Assembly (NCBI GenBank): GCA_005881995.1
Contig: VBHV01000447.1
Span: 1 to 5,147 of the forward strand
Source: Chloroflexota bacterium
Lineage (GTDB): Bacteria; Chloroflexota; Ktedonobacteria; Ktedonobacterales; Ktedonobacteraceae
Length of the DNA stretch: 5,147 bases
Direction: 5' to 3'
Of the stretch, positions 1-4,969 are shown piece after piece. The notes under the pieces are model-generated. The model did not search any database, was not told where the DNA came from, and worked only from the letters and a program-made list of their open reading frames with translations. The position numbers and the translations under genes are program-made. How positions within the stretch are numbered: position 1 is the first letter of the stretch; the number at the start of each line of letters is the position of its first letter.

Positions 1-452
1 TCACCCCCGCTCAGTTCGTTGAAGATGCGCCCGGCGAGCGGCGAAATATCGGCGGCCTGCAAAGCATGCTCGACGATGCGCTGATCCTCTTTTGTGCGCG
101 TTCCAAGCAGGTTGAGGTAGGGAGTGCGCCCCAGGTTCACCATCTGCTCAACAGTAAAGGCAAAGGGCATATGCAATTCCTGGGGGACAACAGCCACGCG
201 GCGGGCGATACCGCGCCTCCCCCAGGTCTGCAAATCCTTTCCTTCCAGCAGAATCGTTCCCTGTTGTGGATGCAGCACCCCGCTAATTAGGCGCAGCAAC
301 GTGGTCTTACCCGAACCGTTTGGCCCTAACAACCCGACCATTTCACCCCCGCGCACCTGCATATGCACATCATATAAAAGCGGCTGGCGGTCATAACCAA
401 AGGCGATGCCCTGAACATCCAAAAGAGGTGGGGATTTCGGTTCGTCTACCAT
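1..452 (-). CDS. ABC importer ATP-binding protein, FecE/BtuD type (partial, 3' end outside window)
   Basis: This is the cytoplasmic ATPase of a metal-chelate or vitamin B12 type importer; it powers uptake through the permease encoded directly upstream. Translating the minus strand from the ATG at 452 gives 150 residues before the window edge. Visible landmarks are an aromatic A-loop residue (Y20 in FGYDR), Walker A GPNGSGKT (43-50), the Q-loop glutamine in VVPQE (Q91) and the first four residues of the ABC signature, LSGG (147-150), exactly where the window ends. Walker B, D-loop and H-loop lie outside, so completeness cannot be judged. The region between Q-loop and signature (VEQMVNLGRTPY) is typical of the FecE/BtuD/HemV group. 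The ATG overlaps the permease stop (ATGGTAG, 7 bp) and has no clear Shine-Dalgarno, which suggests translational coupling. Substrate (ferric siderophore, heme or cobalamin) cannot be told from this subunit. Confidence 0.93.
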   Translation of the reverse strand, partial: MVDEPKSPPLLDVQGIAFGYDRQPLLYDVHMQVRGGEMVGLLGPNGSGKTTLLRLISGVLHPQQGTILLEGKDLQTWGRRGIARRVAVVPQELHMPFAFTVEQMVNLGRTPYLNLLGTRTKEDQRIVEHALQAADISPLAGRIFNELSGG

Positions 453-1549
453 CGATATGCTCGCTTGTTGCTTCTGAGCAAGAATAGGAAGAAAGGTGCG
501 CCGACGAGCGCGGTGAAGACGCCGACGGGTAAAACGGCGGGCGCGATCACGACGCGCGCAAGCAGGTCGGCCAGGATAAGGAAAATCGCGCCTGCGAGCG
601 CCGAGGCCGGGATGAGCAGGCGATGACGCGGGCCAAATAACAGGCGTATGACATGCGGCACCACCAACCCGACAAAGCCTATCAGCCCACTGATCGAGAC
701 AGCCGCCGCCGTTAACAGCGACCCGACCATAATGATGAGCAACTTATAGCGCTCGACATGCAATCCCAGGTAAGCCGCGCTTTCTTCGCCCAGCCCGAAG
801 GCGTCGAGCACACCTGAGAACAGCAGCGAAAACGCGATGCCTACCAGGATAATAGACCCGACGATCACAACCGGCGACCAGGTCGTCACAGCAACCCCGC
901 CGGAGAGCCAGCTAAACAGACCCTGTAATCCAACTAGCGCATGTGGACTCAGTGTCAGGAGCAGGGTTTGAAAGGCCACCAGGACAGAGTTGATCACTAC
1001 CCCGGCCAGCAGCAAAGTAACAACCGGCGTCTGTCCACCGACGCGCGCTAAGGCATACACAAAGAGGACGGTGATCATCGCGCCCACGAAAGCCAGGACA
1101 GGTGTTAACGGAAAGTAGGTACCATAGATGGTATCATACGGCAAGACAAAGGCGATGGCAGCCCCAAACGCCGCGCCTGATGACGTACCGATGAGATAGG
1201 GATCGGCCAGGGGATTGCGCAGCATGCCCTGGAAGAGTACCCCGGCAACAGATAGGCCCGCGCCAACCAGCCCCGTGCCGATCACCACAGGCAGCCGCAG
1301 TTGCAACACAATCAGTTCCGTAGCGGGGTCCCACTGCCGCGCAAAATGGAACACGCCCGTACTATTGAGCAATATCTGTGCAATGATGCCGATGGGAATA
1401 GAGGTCGAGCCAAAACTGACGGCCAGGAAAATAGCTGCCAGCAGCGCAACCCCTAATGCTATCAAGATGAGAGATGCGGGTATGGTCTGGATGGTTGCGC
1501 GCCATGATTTCCAGGGTGTGTAAACGGTTTTTGTAGGGGCGCGATTCAT
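446..1549 (-). CDS. FecCD/BtuC-family ABC importer permease
   Basis: Membrane permease of an iron-siderophore, heme or cobalamin importer, about 367 residues from the chosen ATG, slightly above the usual 330-350. It is strongly hydrophobic with about ten membrane segments, the first at residues 24-47. Family landmarks are QGMLRNPLADP (107-117) followed by GTSSGA (121-126), the ATPase-coupling region GEESAAYLGL (234-243), GFVGLVVPHVIR (281-292) and the C-terminal LPVGVFTALVGAPFF (340-354). The frame stays open upstream to a TTG at 1633, but those 28 codons run through a palindromic repeat and look non-coding. The ATG at 1549 is the only standard start before the first membrane helix; it has GAGG five bases upstream. 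Start codon and GAGG both lie inside the repeat. The gene overlaps the ATPase gene by 7 bp. A remnant of a binding-protein gene lies upstream, so the natural order binding protein-permease-ATPase seems broken. Family is certain; substrate is not. Confidence 0.93.
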   Translation of the reverse strand: MNRAPTKTVYTPWKSWRATIQTIPASLILIALGVALLAAIFLAVSFGSTSIPIGIIAQILLNSTGVFHFARQWDPATELIVLQLRLPVVIGTGLVGAGLSVAGVLFQGMLRNPLADPYLIGTSSGAAFGAAIAFVLPYDTIYGTYFPLTPVLAFVGAMITVLFVYALARVGGQTPVVTLLLAGVVINSVLVAFQTLLLTLSPHALVGLQGLFSWLSGGVAVTTWSPVVIVGSIILVGIAFSLLFSGVLDAFGLGEESAAYLGLHVERYKLLIIMVGSLLTAAAVSISGLIGFVGLVVPHVIRLLFGPRHRLLIPASALAGAIFLILADLLARVVIAPAVLPVGVFTALVGAPFFLFLLRSNKRAYRW

Positions 1550-1608
1550 CGCGCCCTCGTTCCCGAATCGGCAACCCAGGAGGGCGCGATGAATCGCGCC
1601 CCTACAAA
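1530..1608. repeat. Perfect 28-bp inverted repeat, nested palindrome
   Basis: Positions 1530-1557 and 1581-1608 are perfect reverse complements, separated by a 23-nt spacer. Outer ends read TTTGTAGGGG and CCCCTACAAA. Each arm is itself palindromic (GGGCGCGAT, two bases, ATCGCGCCC), so the DNA or RNA can fold either as one long hairpin or as two short ones. It lies between the binding-protein remnant and the permease and includes the permease start codon (1547-1549). It resembles a dispersed REP/MITE-like element; no transposase is present. There is no T-run typical of a terminator on the minus strand beyond the stem. Confidence 0.9.
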
Positions 1609-1661
1609 TGTATACCTTCTTTTCTTGAAGCAATGCATGATTGCATCCTCTGTGTTATGCA

Positions 1662-1847
1662 TTACATTGTTCCGCTGCAATAACCCGGCAACACGCTCGG
1701 AAAGTGTGTGGGGTGAATAATTTGCGCCAGACATTGCAACCCCTCAACCAGGCGCGGGTCGAGCCGCCCGATGATGTTGGGGTTAATGCGATAGAACTGG
1801 TGTAACTTGAGCGTATTGAAACTACTCCAGTTGGGACGCTTATACAC
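1662..1847 (-). pseudogene. C-terminal remnant of a metal-chelate substrate-binding protein (BtuF/FhuD-like)
   Basis: The minus strand encodes about 61 residues (GTG at 1847 to TAA at 1664-1662) that resemble the extreme C-terminus of class III periplasmic binding proteins: RPNW, then LKLHQFYRINPNIIGR, DPRLVEGLQCLAQ, IIHPTHF. The family usually shows W..l.AvK.G.vY.id....rPGPRiveGLe.LA...HP..F. The usual GPR is DPR and the usual AvK is TLK here, consistent with drift. The frame stays open upstream to a stop at 1955-1953, but those extra residues (QVNAEFDTTSFTCSDNVN) do not look like the family, and no signal peptide or N-terminal lobe exists, since the plus-strand flavin reductase gene starts at 2020. 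The position just upstream of the permease is where a binding-protein gene is expected. I read it as a truncated, non-functional remnant. The call rests on remembered family pattern, not a search. Confidence 0.6.
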
Positions 1848-1857
1848 TGTGTTGACG

Positions 1858-1888
1858 TTGTCACTACACGTGAAAGAAGTAGTGTCAA
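1858..1888. promoter_or_regulatory. Imperfect dyad, possible operator
   Basis: TTGTCACTAC (1858-1867) and GTAGTGTCAA (1879-1888) form a 10-bp inverted repeat with one mismatch around an 11-nt spacer. It sits about 40 bp upstream of the candidate -35 box of the flavin reductase gene. It could bind a dimeric regulator, or be chance sequence in the decayed gene region. No known regulator consensus is recognised. Confidence 0.2.
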
Positions 1889-1925
1889 ATTCGGCGTTTA
1901 CCTGGTTTACTGGCCTTCCGTACAG

Positions 1926-1954
1926 TTGACAAGAAAGGGGCTGAGGATGATACT
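1926..1954 (+). promoter_or_regulatory. Candidate sigma70-type promoter for the flavin reductase-glycosylase unit
   Basis: A consensus -35 box TTGACA (1926-1931) is followed after exactly 17 bp by GATACT (1949-1954), matching four of six bases of TATAAT. Transcription would begin near 1961, leaving a leader of about 60 nt before the ATG at 2020. No better candidate was seen between the remnant gene and 2020. Prediction is by eye only. Confidence 0.45.
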
Positions 1955-2002
1955 ACAGGTGATGGAGAGAAGCCAGCACATACGCATTCTTACACTTGGA
2001 TT

Positions 2003-2008
2003 AAAGGA
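2003..2008 (+). promoter_or_regulatory. Ribosome binding site of the flavin reductase gene
   Basis: AAAGGA lies 11 nt upstream of the ATG at 2020. It supports that start, which also matches the usual N-terminus of the family. Confidence 0.5.
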
Positions 2009-2019
2009 TTTTCTGGTAA

Positions 2020-2652
2020 ATGACCATAGAGAAAGATTTCTTCCGGCAGGTGATGGGCCAGTTCCCAACAGGCGTGACGGTCGTGACTACTGCGGCTACA
2101 GAGGGACTGTCCGGCCTGACCGTCAACTCTTTTACCTCGGTTTCGCTCGAGCCACCATTAGTATTGATCTGTGTTGATTTGAAAAGCCATACCCTCCCCT
2201 TTCTGCGCGCAAGCGGGTTCTTCGCGGTAAACTTCCTGACCAGTGAGCAAGAAGCGCTCTCACGTTGTTTCGCGACCACCTCAGCCGAACGTTATGAGTA
2301 TTTTTGTCACGCTCCCTACCATAGCGCCGCGACAGGTTCGCCCATCCTGGATGGTGTGCTGGCATTCATCGATGCGCGCATTGTAGCCGAATACCCCGGT
2401 GGCGATCACGCCGTTTTCCTGGGCCAGGTGGAAGCGATGGGAACCGAAGGCAAGGTACTCTTTCTGCCGGATGCACAAAGGGCAAACAGCACCTTAACAG
2501 AATGGGAAGAGTACAATTCAGGCAACACCAACAGTGCGCGCGGCAAAGATGCGAAGATGCCGCTTGCCTATTACCGGGGACAATATCGACACGTGGCTCG
2601 CGATTATCAACGACCAAGCCTGGCAGCCTACTATGACGAAGACTTCGAGTGA
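2020..2652 (+). CDS. Flavin reductase-like FMN-binding domain protein
   Basis: A 210-residue protein of the flavin reductase-like (DIM6/NTAB, split-barrel) family. Members bind FMN or FAD and commonly act as NAD(P)H:flavin oxidoreductases supplying reduced flavin to a partner monooxygenase; others are diflavin or unknown oxidoreductases. Diagnostic segments are FPTGVTVVTT (15-24), GLTVNSFTSVSLEPPLVL (32-49), SGFFAVNFL (65-73), the GDHAVFLGQV strand (128-137) and PLAYYRGQYR (181-190). It departs from a minimal family member in a polar stretch of roughly 35 residues between the GQV strand and PLAYYRG (about 145-180) and in a 20-residue acidic tail ending DEDFE. No monooxygenase partner is in the window, so the electron acceptor is unknown. 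The end overlaps the likely start of the uracil-DNA glycosylase gene by 20 bp, so the two are probably co-transcribed. Ferric-chelate reduction linked to the neighbouring importer is conceivable but purely speculative, as that operon runs the other way. Confidence 0.92.
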   Translation: MTIEKDFFRQVMGQFPTGVTVVTTAATEGLSGLTVNSFTSVSLEPPLVLICVDLKSHTLPFLRASGFFAVNFLTSEQEALSRCFATTSAERYEYFCHAPYHSAATGSPILDGVLAFIDARIVAEYPGGDHAVFLGQVEAMGTEGKVLFLPDAQRANSTLTEWEEYNSGNTNSARGKDAKMPLAYYRGQYRHVARDYQRPSLAAYYDEDFE

Positions 2653-3295
2653 AGACCTGGCAATGCAGCAGAAGCAGCGAGAGGTAGCCATCGCGCAATT
2701 ACAACAGCGTATACGCGCATGCCGACTCTGTGAAGAACATGGCTATATTCCAAAGGCCCAACCGCTGACAAGTGGGCGCGCCAGCGACCGTATCATGGTA
2801 ATTGGCCAGGCGCCGGGGCATCGCTCCGTCGCCAACGGGAGGTCGTTCAGTGGACCTGGGGGTCGCATACTACAAAAATGGCTGGAACAGGCAGGCTTTC
2901 CACCGGGCTATCTCCATTCCCACGCTTACCTCAGTTCGCTGACGCACTGCGACCCTGGACGCAATCCACGAGGCGATGGCGATAGACGACCTTCTCCCCA
3001 GGAAGTCGCCCTGTGCAGACCATTTTTAGAGGCTGAATTACAACTGTTACAGCCAAAAGTGGTCTTGCTGGTAGGATCAATGGCCATTGAGACGTTCTGC
3101 GGCAAGGTGAAGTTAGAGGATGTGATTGGCACCTATCAAGAGCGGGATGGGATGCTGTTTCTGCCACTGCCACATCCATCCGGCGTAAGCAGGTGGCTGC
3201 TTGACCCGGCGCATAAAGCATTACACCGGCGTGCGCTGGAGATACTGGCAGAATGGCGTACAGCCTACAAGTTAGATGAAGATATAGACAAGTAG
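2633..3295 (+). CDS. Uracil-DNA glycosylase superfamily protein, Fe-S type (family 4/5-like)
   Basis: About 220 residues. Family 4/5 enzymes remove uracil from DNA in base excision repair and hold a structural 4Fe-4S cluster. Numbered from the ATG at 2633: the four candidate cluster cysteines are C30, C33 (CRLC), C106 (HCDPG) and C128 (ALCRPFLE); motif A is GQAPG (58-62), followed by GRSFSGPGGRIL; the C-terminal motif is HPSG (171-174) in LPLPHPSG. PKVVLLVGSMA matches the core strand of the fold. Motif A has Gln where family 4 usually has Glu (GEAPG or GEGPG) and family 5 has GLAPA, so the exact subfamily is unclear. It lacks the KRRIH stretch of UDGX. The start is uncertain: 2633 overlaps the preceding gene by 20 bp; ATG 2663 (210 residues, weak GAAGA upstream) is a good alternative; an open extension to 2534 lies inside the reductase gene and is unlikely. 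The gene converges on the Fe-S scaffold gene with a 12-bp gap. Confidence 0.88.
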   Translation: MTKTSSEDLAMQQKQREVAIAQLQQRIRACRLCEEHGYIPKAQPLTSGRASDRIMVIGQAPGHRSVANGRSFSGPGGRILQKWLEQAGFPPGYLHSHAYLSSLTHCDPGRNPRGDGDRRPSPQEVALCRPFLEAELQLLQPKVVLLVGSMAIETFCGKVKLEDVIGTYQERDGMLFLPLPHPSGVSRWLLDPAHKALHRRALEILAEWRTAYKLDEDIDK

Positions 3296-3307
3296 CTCAA
3301 TGCTTGC

Positions 3308-3706
3308 TCAGTCCTCTTCCGCCTTCTTATGCATATGGTATTCGTACACACCCTTCTTGAGGGTGCCGAGCGCCAATGTTGCACACGTCGGGCGCGTCAT
3401 CACCAGTTCACGGCCCAGTTGCTCGATCAAGTCTTCAAAGCTCAGTTTTTCGACTTCTTCAGCCGTCATGCCCTGGGAGATTTCCGTGACGTAGGACGCG
3501 GCGGCGCTGCTAATGGTGCAGCCTTCGCCCTCCCAGTTCACGGCTTCGAGCTTGCCGTCTTGATTAAAACGCGCGTGCATAGTGATTAGATCCGCGCATC
3601 CAGGATTGCCACCGGTAAGGCTCACATCCGGGTGCTCAAGTGGCCCGTAGTTGCGCGGGTTTTCGTAATGATCCATTAAAAATTCAATAGCTTCTTGACG
3701 ATCCAT
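3308..3706 (-). CDS. sufU: SufU/IscU-family iron-sulfur cluster scaffold or sulfur-acceptor protein
   Basis: A 132-residue cytoplasmic protein of the NifU N-terminal/IscU/SufU family, which receives sulfur from a cysteine desulfurase (SufS or IscS) and supports Fe-S cluster assembly. The three conserved cysteines are present: C37 in GGNPGCAD with D39, C63 in GEGCTISSAAAS, and C108 in RPTCATL. The N-terminus (DHYENPRNYG) is typical. Characters are mixed: R105 three residues before C108 and CATL point to SufU, and the HC pair of IscU is absent; yet the C63-C108 spacing (45) is close to IscU (43 in E. coli) and lacks the roughly 20-residue insertion of Bacillus SufU. The usual CGD is CAD. GGAG (3718-3721) lies 11 nt before the ATG. 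The sulfurtransferase gene lies 171 bp upstream on the same strand, with a large palindrome between. No desulfurase or SufBCD gene is in the window. Symbol given at family level. Confidence 0.9.
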   Translation of the reverse strand: MDRQEAIEFLMDHYENPRNYGPLEHPDVSLTGGNPGCADLITMHARFNQDGKLEAVNWEGEGCTISSAAASYVTEISQGMTAEEVEKLSFEDLIEQLGRELVMTRPTCATLALGTLKKGVYEYHMHKKAEED

Positions 3707-3717
3707 AGATTGATTTT

Positions 3718-3721
3718 CTCC
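3718..3721 (-). promoter_or_regulatory. Ribosome binding site of the scaffold gene
   Basis: GGAG on the minus strand, 11 nt before the ATG at 3706. It sits just outside the palindromic repeat block, so initiation should not be buried in the hairpin. Confidence 0.5.
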
Positions 3722-3726
3722 AGTTG

Positions 3727-3756
3727 CGAGCCAGGGCAGGGGCGGTGCCTGGCTCG
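3727..3756. repeat. Short hairpin, part of nested repeat block
   Basis: CGAGCCAGGGCA (3727-3738) pairs with TGCCTGGCTCG (3746-3756), with one bulged base and a 7-nt loop. Its left part shares CCAGGGCAGGGGCG with the next copy at 3781-3794, so this looks like a diverged or rearranged copy of the same element. Confidence 0.7.
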
Positions 3757-3780
3757 TACCCTATACAAAGCACAACACCA

Positions 3781-3870
3781 CCAGGGCAGGGGCGAGCCCA
3801 GCCCGTACCCTGCTACGAAAAGGTTCACCCAAGTCGTATAGGGTACGGGCTGGGCTCGCCCCTGCCCTGG
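3781..3870. repeat. Perfect 31-bp inverted repeat between sulfurtransferase and scaffold genes
   Basis: Positions 3781-3811 and 3840-3870 are perfect reverse complements around a 28-nt spacer; the outer ends are CCAGGGCAGGGGCG and CGCCCCTGCCCTGG. The spacer continues with a short TACGA/TCGTA match. The base of the hairpin lies 7 bp past the sulfurtransferase stop on the minus strand. No T-run follows on that strand, so a simple intrinsic terminator is unlikely; it may stabilise or process the message, or be a dispersed repeat. The GTATAGGGTACG at 3836-3847 also pairs perfectly with CGTACCCTATAC at 3755-3766, so alternative folds exist. Confidence 0.9.
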
Positions 3871-3877
3871 CTTATGT

Positions 3878-4762
3878 TTAGGGTTTCTCGATGGGGGCGC
3901 GCACCAGGTTGCCCCACTCTGTCCATGAGCCGTCATAGTTGCGAACCTGGGGATAACCGAGCAGGTTGGTTAACACGAACCAGGTATGGGCAGAACGCTC
4001 ACCGATGCGGCAGTAGGTGATGACATCCTTGTCGGGCGTGATGTCTTTCCCACCGTAAATCTGGCGCAGTTCTTCCGCCGATTTGAAGGTGCCATCGGGG
4101 TTGGCGGCGGTGGCCCAGGGGATGCTCTTGGCGGTCGGGATGTGCCCGCCGCGGGATGCTCCCTCCTGTGGGTAGTTCACCATGTGCAACAGTTCACCGG
4201 TATATTCCTGCGGAGAACGCACATCGATCAGGCGGCGATTGGGGTCTTTCAGGCCATTGAAGACATCATCGCGGTACGCACGTATCGACTCATTCCTGGG
4301 CTGCGCGTGATAGGTGGTTGCTTGAAAATGCGGTATCTCTTTGGTCAGTTGCCTGCCTTCAGCTTCCCACTTCTGGCGCCCACCGTTCATGATCTTCATG
4401 TTGTTGTTACCAAACATGCTGAACAGCCAGAACGTATAACTGGCATACCAGTTGTTCTTGTCGCCATACAGGACAATCGTTGTATCGTTGCCGATACCCC
4501 AGCGGCTCATGAGTTTTTCAAAGCCCTGCTGGTCGATGAAGTCGCGCGTCACGGGGTCCTGTACATCGACATGCCAGTCGAGCTTCAAGGCTCCGGGTAC
4601 ATGACCGACTTCATACAACAACACGTCTTCTGATGCCTCGATGATCCGCACATTTGGGTCGTTCAGGTGATCGGCAACCCAACTTGTCTCTACTAAGAAC
4701 TCAGGATGCGCATAACCCGACCCCGCGCTTTGAGACGAGGTTGCAGTTTCTGTTCCAGACAT
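3878..4762 (-). CDS. Thiosulfate sulfurtransferase (two-domain rhodanese, actinobacterial CysA2/CysA3 type)
   Basis: A 294-residue protein that moves a sulfane sulfur from a donor such as thiosulfate to cyanide or a thiol acceptor through a cysteine persulfide. It has two rhodanese domains. The N-terminal one (about 20-140) is inactive: [11 protein letters not shown] (99-109) replaces the catalytic loop and has no cysteine. The C-terminal one (about 165-290) has [13 protein letters not shown] (178-190), RGGHIP (204-209) and the active-site loop CRIGERS with catalytic Cys251, followed by [25 protein letters not shown] (57-70) and [13 protein letters not shown] (285-297 region at the C-terminus, ending APIEKP) match the mycobacterial CysA2 group closely as I remember it. 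There is no signal peptide, so it is cytoplasmic. The ATG at 4762 has a strong AGGGAGG nine bases upstream; longer in-frame starts up to 4876 lack one and would read through a hairpin leader. The downstream gene encodes an Fe-S scaffold, suggesting a role in sulfur supply. Confidence 0.95.
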   Translation of the reverse strand: MSGTETATSSQSAGSGYAHPEFLVETSWVADHLNDPNVRIIEASEDVLLYEVGHVPGALKLDWHVDVQDPVTRDFIDQQGFEKLMSRWGIGNDTTIVLYGDKNNWYASYTFWLFSMFGNNNMKIMNGGRQKWEAEGRQLTKEIPHFQATTYHAQPRNESIRAYRDDVFNGLKDPNRRLIDVRSPQEYTGELLHMVNYPQEGASRGGHIPTAKSIPWATAANPDGTFKSAEELRQIYGGKDITPDKDVITYCRIGERSAHTWFVLTNLLGYPQVRNYDGSWTEWGNLVRAPIEKP

Positions 4763-4771
4763 ACTTAAATA

Positions 4772-4778
4772 CCTCCCT
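4772..4778 (-). promoter_or_regulatory. Strong ribosome binding site of the sulfurtransferase gene
   Basis: AGGGAGG on the minus strand, nine bases before the ATG at 4762. It decides the start against the in-frame upstream codons (up to 4876). Confidence 0.8.
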
Positions 4779-4798
4779 ACAGTCAGGTGGAACTTATT

Positions 4799-4825
4799 CA
4801 CAAACCGGCTAATGCCTGGTTCGTG
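4799..4825 (-). promoter_or_regulatory. Hairpin in the sulfurtransferase 5' leader
   Basis: On the minus strand CACGAACC (4825-4818) pairs with GGTTTGTG (4806-4799), including one G-U pair; inside, after a single bulged A, GGC pairs with GCC around an ATTA loop. The flanking bases 4826 and 4798 add one more pair, giving about 12 pairs. It ends about 36 nt before the start codon and about 20 nt before the ribosome binding site. No T-run follows, so it is not an intrinsic terminator. It matches no riboswitch class I recognise; a role in mRNA stability or translation is possible. Confidence 0.45.
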
Positions 4826-4892
4826 AGAACAAAGTAACGAGTAGCGCGCCTCGCGCTGTCTCGTCATTGATAACAATGTTGATCCGGTTTAT

Positions 4893-4921
4893 ATTCTACT
4901 AGCCAACTCGGAATTAAGCAA
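4893..4921 (-). promoter_or_regulatory. Candidate sigma70-type promoter for the sulfurtransferase gene
   Basis: On the minus strand TTGCTT (4921-4916) is followed after 17 bp by TAGAAT (4898-4893), which matches five of six bases of TATAAT. Transcription would start near 4886 and give a leader of about 124 nt containing the hairpin at 4799-4825. By-eye prediction. Confidence 0.4.
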
Positions 4922-4938
4922 GTAGGAATTTCTATAAA

Positions 4939-4963
4939 GGTGTGCGTAGGATTTTTGCACACC
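4939..4963. promoter_or_regulatory. Perfect 7-bp dyad beside the candidate promoter
   Basis: GGTGTGC (4939-4945) and GCACACC (4957-4963) are perfect inverted repeats with an 11-nt AT-rich spacer. The dyad lies 17 bp upstream of the candidate -35 box. It could be an operator or activator site, or a small hairpin: on the minus strand the stem is followed by TTTATAG, a poor terminator tail. Confidence 0.3.
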
Positions 4964-4969
4964 AGTCCA

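Noticed and set aside
66..396. Two plus-strand open frames opposite the ATPase gene
   Set aside because: They are shadows of the well-supported ABC ATPase on the minus strand and show no family pattern.
1550..1633. N-terminal extension of the permease to a TTG at 1633
   Set aside because: The 28 codons are translations of the palindromic repeat, lack any family resemblance and would precede the usual N-terminus.
1609..1700. Minus-strand promoter for the permease operon
   Set aside because: Several weak hexamers (for example TTGCAG with TAACAC 17 bp apart, three matches each) were seen but none is good enough to call.
1546..1734. Small minus-strand frame of 62 codons across the repeat
   Set aside because: Overlaps the binding-protein remnant in another frame and is mostly repeat sequence; no recognisable features.
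1655..1888. 77-codon minus-strand frame overlapping the binding-protein remnant
   Set aside because: It is a different frame from the one with the family signature, rich in Ser/Thr/Arg with no motif.
3727..3870. CRISPR array or phage attachment site
   Set aside because: Copies are inverted rather than regularly spaced direct repeats; no cas gene, integrase or tRNA is present.
3781..3870. Intrinsic transcription terminator for the sulfurtransferase gene
   Set aside because: The stem is far longer than usual and is not followed by a T-run on the minus strand; kept as a repeat.
3676..4020. Short open frames across the repeat block on both strands
   Set aside because: They translate the palindromes and their composition (repeated GQGRAQPVP-like peptides) reflects repeat DNA, not a protein family.
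3986..4633. Long plus-strand open frame of 215 codons opposite the sulfurtransferase
   Set aside because: The minus-strand sulfurtransferase is unmistakable; the antisense frame is a codon-bias shadow with no domain pattern.
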